A stretch of 64,000 nt of DNA from Akkermansiaceae bacterium (lineage in GTDB: Bacteria > Verrucomicrobiota > Verrucomicrobiia > Verrucomicrobiales > Akkermansiaceae): the NCBI GenBank assembly GCA_905182405.1, contig CAJJBQ010000002.1, positions 558,001 through 622,000 of the forward strand, given 5' to 3'. The notes under the pieces were generated by a model. The model ran no database searches and was not told the origin of the DNA. It worked only from the letters and a program-made list of their open reading frames with translations. Shown one piece after another: positions 27,079 to 34,608 of this stretch (positions are counted from its first letter, which is position 1; the number at the start of each line of letters is the position of its first letter). The position numbers were made by a program, and so were the translations under genes.

Positions 27079-28713
27079 TTAGCCCCCCTGACGTTGACGA
27101 CGAATCCTTTCGACGGACTCGACCGAAACAACCTTCCCCTTTTCCAGCCCTAAACCCGTTGGCGGATCCTCGACCCGGTCTTTAGGATACTCGATGCGGG
27201 AATGAAGCATGCTTCGGAGCGTCTTGGAGAAGACTTCGCGAATTATTGTAAGCTCAGAAAGATTTAGACCACAGGCATCTAGCTGACCATCACGAACCCG
27301 TTTAAGAACGATTTCATTTACCAGAGCTTTGATTTTTCCGTGCGATGGTTTTTTAAGTGTTCTCGATGCGCTTTCGACGGCGTCTGCTAGGGATATTATA
27401 CCACTTTCACGGGTTTGCGGAATGGGCCCAGGATAGCGGAAGCTCTTTTCATCGACCTTTGGTAGATCATCCTGATTTTTGGATGATTCACCTTTGCACT
27501 CCCGAGCCTCGGCACGCTCTTGGGCCTTGCGATAGAAAAAATAAACTAAGGAATCTCCGTGATGCTCTTGGATGACCTCGATGATTCTTGGATTGAGCTT
27601 ATTCTTAATGGCAAGATCCACACCATCCTTGACGTGAGCGACAATAATGAGCGCGCTCATGGTCGGCGTCAGCCCGTCGTGAGGATTTACATCCCCCTGA
27701 TTTTCAATAAAATACTCAGACTTGTTGAGCTTCCCAATATCATGAAAGTAGGCACACACCCTACTCATAATCGCGTCCGCCCCGATAGCCTCCGCCGCCG
27801 TTTCTGACAAGGCTGCCACGATGAGGCTGTGGTGAAACGTCCCCGGAGCTTCCAGTTGCATCCGACGCAACAAGGGATGATTAAGATCACTAAGTTCCAA
27901 CCATGTAATCTCAGTCGTAAGATCGAAAACATTCTCCAGCATCGGCAAGATTCCACCAGCCACCAATCCGGTGACAAGCCCCACTCCGAGCGAGAGTAAA
28001 CAGGCCCGCCCGAAGCTTTGCCACTCGACGACATCATTGAGGCCCACCATTGAAATCTTACCAAAAAGTAACCCAAGAAGAAGCCCACCAATTCCCACGT
28101 AAAAGCCCGCCCGAAGAAGTTTACCACGTTTCCTGACGTTCCTCGTGCCAAAGACCGCAACGAGGCCACAAAACAAACTGAGCACCAAAAACGGCCAGCG
28201 GTTTTCCGACGAAATTAACAAGGCTCCGAATAGGCTAGCAAACACCGAGGAGTAAACACCGGCTCGTTGCCCCAGCAGGACCGAATGGACCATGGGAGCA
28301 AAAGCCATTGGAATCAGGAGGAACTGGGCATCTGCCGGTAGCCATTTGGAGGAAATACCGCGGGTGAGATGAATGAGCCAGAGTTGGAAAAGAATTCCTC
28401 CAAAAATAAGAAGGACATTTCCGTTTCTTACGGCTGAAACTCCATGATTGAGATGGAATATAGCGATCGCACAGGTCAACAACACACCTCCCACCATCAG
28501 AGACCCTTGTTTCCCCAGGCCCTCAATTCCACTGGTCGCATAAATAAGCGCAGCAAAGCCGAGCGCGAAGGCCAAATAGATTCCGGAACGAACCGAATGA
28601 CTACGGCTCAGAAACCAAAACAGCCCCTTTTCGTCCGCGGTTCTACGCTTCTTGCCTGACGAAAACCCCCGTTGGACCAATCGCCATCGTCTAAATTCAT
28701 CTACCAATCCCAT
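27079..28713 (-). CDS. 7TM-HD phosphohydrolase (PgpH-like)
   Basis: 544 residues. After a basic cytoplasmic N-terminus there are about seven to eight hydrophobic helices (residues 45-270), then the HD domain. Its motifs are APGTFHHSLIVAALSETAAEAIG, CAYFHDIGKLNKSEYFIENQ, VAHVKDGVDLA and EVIQEHHGDSLVYFFY. In PgpH-type proteins this domain hydrolyses cyclic di-AMP. The large extracytoplasmic 7TMR-HDED sensor domain that normally precedes the helices is missing, as about 45 residues precede the first helix. It precedes ybeY. Confidence 0.87.
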   Translation of the reverse strand: MGLVDEFRRWRLVQRGFSSGKKRRTADEKGLFWFLSRSHSVRSGIYLAFALGFAALIYATSGIEGLGKQGSLMVGGVLLTCAIAIFHLNHGVSAVRNGNVLLIFGGILFQLWLIHLTRGISSKWLPADAQFLLIPMAFAPMVHSVLLGQRAGVYSSVFASLFGALLISSENRWPFLVLSLFCGLVAVFGTRNVRKRGKLLRAGFYVGIGGLLLGLLFGKISMVGLNDVVEWQSFGRACLLSLGVGLVTGLVAGGILPMLENVFDLTTEITWLELSDLNHPLLRRMQLEAPGTFHHSLIVAALSETAAEAIGADAIMSRVCAYFHDIGKLNKSEYFIENQGDVNPHDGLTPTMSALIIVAHVKDGVDLAIKNKLNPRIIEVIQEHHGDSLVYFFYRKAQERAEARECKGESSKNQDDLPKVDEKSFRYPGPIPQTRESGIISLADAVESASRTLKKPSHGKIKALVNEIVLKRVRDGQLDACGLNLSELTIIREVFSKTLRSMLHSRIEYPKDRVEDPPTGLGLEKGKVVSVESVERIRRQRQGG

Positions 28714-28838
28714 AAGATAATCGACCGATAAAGGATTAAACTACCATATTTTACAATAGTAAAAGGCTTAGCGCCTAAAAATACTAGAATCAGGCCTCAT
28801 TACCATGCCTCCCGTAGACACAACAGCTTGGCTCTCAA

Positions 28839-29261
28839 TTAACCAAGACGGAAGACGATCCGCGCCTTCGTGGTATCATAAGGAGACATCTCCATTTTTA
28901 CACGGTCTCCGATAACTAGTCGAATAAAGCGCTTACGCATTTTCCCAGAAATATGGGCCAAAACCTCGTGCCCGCTCGGAAGTGCTACCTTGAACATCGT
29001 TCCAGCTAGTACCGAAGAAATCGTCCCCTCAATCTCAACCGATTTTTGTTCGGTTGATTCATCAGTGGGATTCTTACTGCGAGGCCCACGTTGGGGATTA
29101 CGACGGCGTCCTCCGCCTCCTCTGCGGAAATTTCTTGGTCTAGCGATAGCGTGAAGTGGGTTGTTAGGCCACAATTGTGACCCGTGCGCAGTCTGATTAC
29201 CGAAACTCCGAATAGCAACGCAAAAAACAGTATTAGCCTTTCTTGCACCTTGGGCTCCCAT
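28839..29261 (-). CDS. infA: Translation initiation factor IF-1 with odd N-terminus
   Basis: The last 70 residues are a complete IF-1 S1 domain: KSVEIEGTISSVLAGTMFKV, GHEVLAHISGKMRKRFIRLV, GDRVKMEMSPYDTTKARIVF. The open frame reaches an ATG at 29261, giving 140 residues with an N-terminal RG-rich segment (ARPRNFRRGGGGRRRNP) and, before that, about 38 residues of ordinary-looking but unrecognised sequence. No ATG or GTG occurs between. The true start is therefore uncertain; a TTG at 29172-29174 or a rarer codon at the ATC (29145-29147, giving xARPRNFRR) are alternatives. The ATG is only 25 bases from the divergent ABC gene's start. Confidence 0.85.
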   Translation of the reverse strand: MGAQGARKANTVFCVAIRSFGNQTAHGSQLWPNNPLHAIARPRNFRRGGGGRRRNPQRGPRSKNPTDESTEQKSVEIEGTISSVLAGTMFKVALPSGHEVLAHISGKMRKRFIRLVIGDRVKMEMSPYDTTKARIVFRLG

Positions 29262-29286
29262 CGCGTATCTTTTCCAGCAAAGATTA

Positions 29287-32200
29287 ATGGGAAAAACAGC
29301 TCAAATACTTCAGTCCCTTGCCCGATTGATCGGACGTAATTCTCCGGCTCTAAGCGAACTCAAGACCTCGCGTTCGCTCTTGACCGTATTTGCCTCTTTC
29401 ATCGTCGCCGATAAGAAGATTGCGGCTGATGAGATCGCGATCTCTTTTGATTTTGTCCGAAATGCCTTCCCTGATGCAAACCATGCCCAGTTGGGTGATT
29501 TTTTGGAACAAGCAATTGCCGACCGACCCATTCTTTCACCACATCTTCAGCTGCTAAAGCGATCGCTAACTAAAGAACAAAAAATTGCCTTCGCCCTGCA
29601 GCTCTTTGCTCTCATCAAGACCGAACAGTCAGATGAAATACCGAAGAATAGCTTCTTCGAGGTAACCACCGCAATTGGAATCCAAAAAATGGGTGAGGTC
29701 GTGGTCCAAGAAATGAGCGACATCATGCCCCCCCCTCAAAAGGGCCTCGCACGTATCGATTTCTCAACGGGGCCAGGAGCCGAAGTCAAACTTGATGAAA
29801 GCGAAGGATCTTATCATTTCCGCTGCTATCGGATTGGCGGCATGATTCTGCTTAGGAACCTAATGAATCAACCCTTATCGATACGTGGGTATTCCATTAG
29901 TAAGAACCGGGTGATCCAGTTCCGCGCCAGCGATGAAATCATTGTGGCTGGCTGGCGACTCAAGTATGATGATCTTGCCTATTTTTTCCAGGAGACTCCC
30001 CAAACCCTCTTTCTTCACCTTATGGGAGGTGAAATCAACTTGAGTCGCTCAAGGTCGAAAACTGCAGTAGCGCAAATCTCCCTCGGAAGACGAGTTCGCA
30101 TCACAGCACTCAAGAAAGGGTCGCTAGCGACGACTAATGGCGAATTTCTAGACACCGGAGTGGAATACGACTGCGACTACCACGATCGTCTCACCGTCGA
30201 GTCAGGCAAGGTCTTTTCCCTCGATTCACTCCGTATTCTTAGTCTTCAAAGCGGGCATCGCTTTAGCCTTCCAACTGGCCGAAGAAAGGTCACCGTTTCG
30301 AACGATCCCTCTCGACTGTCAGGAGACAGCCTCCTCTTAACCCCCGGACTCTCAGGTCACTTCGTGCTCGAACTGGAATTCGACCCATCTTCTGGGCTCG
30401 GAGAAATGACCGTTCTGGAATCCAGCCAAACGATCACCGCGAATGGTGCCCCGGTCCAGCAAGCAACCCTTCCTGAAGGCTCCCTAATCCGCTTGAGCAG
30501 TCGTCAAGCGCTGCGATGCCGATTCTCAGAGAACATGCTCGATGAGGAGAGAAATCTCGTGCGCCATCTTGAAGTCGACGGAGTAAATTACGCATTTTGG
30601 AAGGCCGGAAAAACGATCGACAATCTCGCTTTTCACGTCGAGCGCGGTGAAATGATCTGCATTATCGGACCAAGTGGCAGCGGTAAGAGCACCCTCTTGG
30701 AAATCTTAGCCGGCCAACGGCGCCCTCAAACCGGAACCGTCAGGCTCAACGGCCTTTCTCTCTACGAACGCCAAAGTCGACTTGCTCCCCTAATCTCCTT
30801 CATGCCCCAGGAGGAGGCCCTAAGCGCGCAACTCAATTCCCGCGAGCATCTGGCGCATGCTTGTGCCATCCGAAGACCCCATTTAACCAAGTCTTCAATT
30901 CAAAAACGGGTGAATCACCTTCTCGATATACTGGGACTGAGCCACGTCTCCGAACGTCAGGTGGGCAGCGCTGATTCCAAGAGTCTCTCGGGTGGGGAAC
31001 GCTCACGGTTGAATGCCGGCCTCGACCTCATTGGCGGGGGAGAAATTTTCCTTTTCGATGAACCCATTTCTGGACTCTCTTCTAAGGATGCCGAACATGT
31101 GGTCACCTCATTAAAAGATCTTGCAAAAGACAAGATCGTCATCGCGTCTTTGCATCGACCCAGCGAAAAGGTGCTCGAATCCTTTGATCGTGTTCTCCTC
31201 TTGGACCGAGGCGGAAAAATGGCATTTTTTGGCCCACCCTCGGACATGATTACCTATTTCGAGGAAGCCAATACGGAGCATAACATCCGAGGATTGAGTC
31301 ACTCTTCCTCTAAGGAACAAACTGGTGCCGACTTTGTCTTCGATATTCTGGAAGCCCCCATCCAACCTAGAACTCAGGTTTCCAGTGGGCGCACAGAACG
31401 ACGATTTCCTCCCACCTTTTGGCAGGAACGATTTGAAAACCGTCGCGTCATGGCACATCTTAATCATGTATCAAAGTCCCGTTTTTCAACACACCAAGAG
31501 CTCCCGAAGGCAGACGATCAAATTCCCGCTCCCGAGCCTCCAGCACACGGACGACGCCAAAAATGGATGATCTTCCGCACTCATCTTGCCCGAGCGTTCA
31601 GTTCCAAGCTACGGCATCGGGGAACATTTTATTCAATCTTCCTGGAAGCGCCTCTCCTCTCCATTCTAATTGCTTACACCCTCCACGCTTCAGCGGAGGG
31701 TAGCTACGAGTTTCACAGCGCCCTCCATCTCCCTTCCTACATCTTTCTAGCTGTCACGGTCGCGATGTTCTTCGGCCTCACAAACTCGGCCTCAGAAATT
31801 TTGCGCGATCGGCCCGTGCTCAGAAGAGAGAGAAATTGCCGCCCTCACCCTCTTCTTTACGTGGGCTCCAAGTTTGTTATTCTGGCCGCTTTGATCGTTC
31901 TGCAATCGCTTGTCTTCATCGCGGTAGCTCATCGTATTCTTGAAATTCATGACATGCTTTGGATTCATCTCGGATGGATGACGCTGACTGGATGTTGCGG
32001 TACGGCGATCGCCCTCCTCATCTCTGTCCTCGCCAAATCGGAAAGAACCGCTCTTGGGGCGATCCCCCTCATTCTCGTCCCTCAAATTCTACTCGCAGGG
32101 GCTTTAATCCCATTTGTGGAGATGAACCGAGGCCTCTTCAATGACGGCACCAAAGGTCGCGCCAGCGGAGCAGAGCCAGTCCCCTCCACGCTCATCCCCC

Positions 32201-32703
32201 TGAGATATGCCTACGAGGGAGCCATCGTGAGTCAGGCAACCAGTAACATGTTCGAAAAAACTCGTCGCCCACTTCAGGAGAGGATCGACCGCATCACCTC
32301 TTCTAAAAATGGCCAATCATTCAGCGATGAAAAAGATCAGCTTAGCGTCCTCTTTGCTGCTTCGGCAAAAGATGTCTCACACGCATACAGTATTTTAAAA
32401 GACCCAATCATGGAACGAAAACGGCTGATGACTGAAGATTTTTCGGAGCCTCCATTCGAAGAAAATCCTCTGACCCATTTCTTCGTAAACCAGAGGGTAG
32501 AAGGACTCGTCGAATTGGCCGAGACCAGACGATTAGACGGGCGAACCCAACGAAAGGCCAAAGTATTTCTCGCGGAAAAGAAGTCGATCTTTGGAATCGA
32601 AATGACTACAATATGGTATTGCCGCTCGAGCTTACTGATCTTGACCGCCCTCCTACTCGCCTTAGCGACCTACCTCTTAAAACTCTCCTTAAGTCGCTAC
32701 TGA
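29287..32703 (+). CDS. TerB-like/ABC ATPase/ABC-2 membrane fusion transporter
   Basis: 1138 residues. Residues 1-140 resemble TerB/DjlA-type helical domains (TVFASFIVADKKIAADEIAI). Residues 150-420 are beta-rich and could hold one or two FHA-like folds (RLSGDSLLLTPGLSGHFVLEL). Residues 435-660 are an ABCG-type ATPase: Walker A GPSGSGKSTLLEILAGQ, signature LSGGERSRLNAGLDL, Walker B EIFLFDEPISGLSS. Residues 760-1138 are an ABC-2 membrane domain whose last helix is at the very C-terminus, with a soluble insert before it. The layout recalls FHA-ABC-ABC2 half-transporters such as Rv1747; the substrate is unknown. Its 3' end overlaps the convergent roadblock gene by 15 bases. Confidence 0.85.
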   Translation: MGKTAQILQSLARLIGRNSPALSELKTSRSLLTVFASFIVADKKIAADEIAISFDFVRNAFPDANHAQLGDFLEQAIADRPILSPHLQLLKRSLTKEQKIAFALQLFALIKTEQSDEIPKNSFFEVTTAIGIQKMGEVVVQEMSDIMPPPQKGLARIDFSTGPGAEVKLDESEGSYHFRCYRIGGMILLRNLMNQPLSIRGYSISKNRVIQFRASDEIIVAGWRLKYDDLAYFFQETPQTLFLHLMGGEINLSRSRSKTAVAQISLGRRVRITALKKGSLATTNGEFLDTGVEYDCDYHDRLTVESGKVFSLDSLRILSLQSGHRFSLPTGRRKVTVSNDPSRLSGDSLLLTPGLSGHFVLELEFDPSSGLGEMTVLESSQTITANGAPVQQATLPEGSLIRLSSRQALRCRFSENMLDEERNLVRHLEVDGVNYAFWKAGKTIDNLAFHVERGEMICIIGPSGSGKSTLLEILAGQRRPQTGTVRLNGLSLYERQSRLAPLISFMPQEEALSAQLNSREHLAHACAIRRPHLTKSSIQKRVNHLLDILGLSHVSERQVGSADSKSLSGGERSRLNAGLDLIGGGEIFLFDEPISGLSSKDAEHVVTSLKDLAKDKIVIASLHRPSEKVLESFDRVLLLDRGGKMAFFGPPSDMITYFEEANTEHNIRGLSHSSSKEQTGADFVFDILEAPIQPRTQVSSGRTERRFPPTFWQERFENRRVMAHLNHVSKSRFSTHQELPKADDQIPAPEPPAHGRRQKWMIFRTHLARAFSSKLRHRGTFYSIFLEAPLLSILIAYTLHASAEGSYEFHSALHLPSYIFLAVTVAMFFGLTNSASEILRDRPVLRRERNCRPHPLLYVGSKFVILAALIVLQSLVFIAVAHRILEIHDMLWIHLGWMTLTGCCGTAIALLISVLAKSERTALGAIPLILVPQILLAGALIPFVEMNRGLFNDGTKGRASGAEPVPSTLIPLRYAYEGAIVSQATSNMFEKTRRPLQERIDRITSSKNGQSFSDEKDQLSVLFAASAKDVSHAYSILKDPIMERKRLMTEDFSEPPFEENPLTHFFVNQRVEGLVELAETRRLDGRTQRKAKVFLAEKKSIFGIEMTTIWYCRSSLLILTALLLALATYLLKLSLSRY

Positions 32704-33696
32704 AACATCGTCCCCGAGAGTCTTACTCAGCGACTGGGCAATCGTGGTAACGGTATCACGCGGCAAGGCGTGAGGCACGATCACCCCCAGTACAACCAAT
32801 CCAAATCTGGATCTCTTTGGAATCACCTGAAGAATACGGTCGGTACCAATTTTAACATGAGGACTCCCCAATCCTCCGACATCACCGACCTGACGACTAG
32901 CGCTGCTTGAAGCATGAGCAAGCGTTCTTGCTACTTTCACTAGCTTTTCATTTCCAATCTCATCAGAAATGATCTCCCCGTTTCGATCACAAACGAAAAA
33001 TGCCTCAGCCGGAACACTTTCCTTCAGCCATGCTCCAAACGCTGCCATCCTCTTTGACAAAGGTTGACCACCAGAACCGTGGGAACTGGCGATGGCTTTG
33101 ATGGATGCCACTTGAGGGTGCTGAAGCTCAGCCACCTGATGAATCTCAGTTACCTGCTGAACGATTCTGCCTTGAGGAAGCTCCGTCCTCGCCGCTTGCT
33201 TAATAATTTTAAACGGTGATTCAATCGAATGGCAAACACCTGACTTAAGTTGTTCGCGCGCCGAAATTTTATCAAAATCAGACTCCACCGGAGCATATTG
33301 ATGAGTGACAGGATCCGCCTGAACTAGCTCGGTGACCTGAATAGGATTATCATACACCGCCTCCGCTTCCTTCTGAACCACTTGTTGCGCTTGGAGCTGG
33401 GAATTTTGATAATCCGTAATCGTCTGAGGGAATTCCGGCTGCCCTTGAGTCGACATAATTCCGGCGGAATCAGCTCGTCCCTTTACTTCCGAAAGCCCTC
33501 TTAGTGCACTTGCTCGTGCCATTCCATCAGCCGCACGGGAATCGATCGATTCTACTTCAGCATATCCAATAAAGCCGCTTCCATAAGCTTCGGCGGCCGC
33601 AGTCGGGGGGAAACTCGGCGCTTTGACCAAAAGACTCTCGGCTAGCTGCCGGAGCTCCCCGGCATCGATCCATTGATTGACGGAGTCCCCTTCCAT
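32689..33696 (-). CDS. Protein with C-terminal roadblock/LC7-like domain
   Basis: 335 residues. The N-terminal two thirds are low-complexity, rich in Gln, Glu, Val and Ala (QAQQVVQKEAEAVYDN, QQVTEIHQVAELQHPQV), probably disordered. The last 120 residues read like a roadblock domain: AFGAWLKESVPAEAFFVCDR, GEIISDEIGNEKLVKVARTL, then a strand-rich end GTDRILQVIPKRSRFGLVVLGV. Such domains bind small GTPases or ATPases. The gene starts 2 bases after the ParA gene ends, so the two proteins probably work together. Domain assignment is by eye and moderate. Confidence 0.65.
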   Translation of the reverse strand: MEGDSVNQWIDAGELRQLAESLLVKAPSFPPTAAAEAYGSGFIGYAEVESIDSRAADGMARASALRGLSEVKGRADSAGIMSTQGQPEFPQTITDYQNSQLQAQQVVQKEAEAVYDNPIQVTELVQADPVTHQYAPVESDFDKISAREQLKSGVCHSIESPFKIIKQAARTELPQGRIVQQVTEIHQVAELQHPQVASIKAIASSHGSGGQPLSKRMAAFGAWLKESVPAEAFFVCDRNGEIISDEIGNEKLVKVARTLAHASSSASRQVGDVGGLGSPHVKIGTDRILQVIPKRSRFGLVVLGVIVPHALPRDTVTTIAQSLSKTLGDDVSVAT

Positions 33697-33698
33697 GA

Positions 33699-34478
33699 TT
33701 AGCGGTGATAAGATTCAAAAGTAAGCTTTCCTTCAAGCTCCGCTCGAAGGCCGTCAAAAACAGCCAAGACTCCTGCACCCTCATCCATCACACCCACAGG
33801 TAATCCCTTGGCACTCGCTCTAATAAAAAGATCGTCCCGCGGAACGACCGCTCGCAGGACCATTTCCGGAGGAAGAATGTTTCGAAGGGCCTCCGCAGCC
33901 TCTGCACTCTCGGCAAGATGAGGCTGAACCATGGTCATGACGACCCCAAGCACTTGCAGGCTGGGATTAACGACACGCATTCGGGCAAGAGCCTCGAGCA
34001 TTTTAGGCACGGATCTTACTCCCAAAGGCTCAGCTTGCTGAGGGACAAGAACTCCCGTTGACGAACTCAAGATATCAACCGTCGCTCCGAAAAGCCCGGC
34101 CGCAGTATCGATGATGCAGATGTCATATCCAAGGCCTTCGGTCTCCCTTAGAAAGGATCGAACCCGATGTAAATTTGCGCCCATCATACCACCCCCAAGT
34201 TCATAAGCACTGCTGTGCCCCGATGCCACAAGGCTCAGGGTCTCCAAGCGAGTCGGAACGATGATCGTTCCCGCCCTCAGCGAAGGATCGGTCAACATAT
34301 CGAAAAAGCCGGTCAAATGGCGCGACTGCCTCGTTAGCGAAAGCCCAACCGACCCCTGAGGATCCGAATCGACCAAAAGAGTCCTCCTCCCGCTTCGGGC
34401 AAAGGCGTGCGCTAGATTAATCGCCACGGTCGTCTTTCCGACGCCCCCCTTTTGGCTGGTTATGGCAAGAGTAATCAC
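33699..34478 (-). CDS. ParA/MinD-family ATPase
   Basis: About 259 residues from GTG 34476-34478 (VITLAITSQKGGVGKTT). The frame runs up to an ATG at 34601, but those 41 codons overlap the divergent gene's upstream region and do not fit the family. The deviant Walker A is SQKGGVGKTTVAINLAHAF, Walker A' LLVDSDPQGS and Walker B DICIIDTAAGL. VVMTMVQPHLAESAEAAEAL is the later ParA region. No ParB or parS-like element is adjacent, so this is an orphan ParA of the protein-positioning kind, coupled to the roadblock-like gene. Confidence 0.85.
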   Translation of the reverse strand: MITLAITSQKGGVGKTTVAINLAHAFARSGRRTLLVDSDPQGSVGLSLTRQSRHLTGFFDMLTDPSLRAGTIIVPTRLETLSLVASGHSSAYELGGGMMGANLHRVRSFLRETEGLGYDICIIDTAAGLFGATVDILSSSTGVLVPQQAEPLGVRSVPKMLEALARMRVVNPSLQVLGVVMTMVQPHLAESAEAAEALRNILPPEMVLRAVVPRDDLFIRASAKGLPVGVMDEGAGVLAVFDGLRAELEGKLTFESYHR

Positions 34479-34608
34479 AGAAGAGGAATCAACTATTAAG
34501 AATTGAAGGATTAGAGAACGGCGAAGGAAAGCATTTCTCATGGGCTTTGTCTGGTCATTTTCCCCAAAATTATTAGTCTTTTGGAACCTCTGTCTCATCA
34601 ATCGCCCT

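Noticed and set aside
28750..28800. Weak hairpin AGGC/GCCT as terminator of infA
   Set aside because: Only four base pairs and a short T run; not convincing.
33699..34478. Chromosome partitioning parAB locus
   Set aside because: No ParB-like gene or parS palindrome (TGTTTCACGTGAAACA type) near it.
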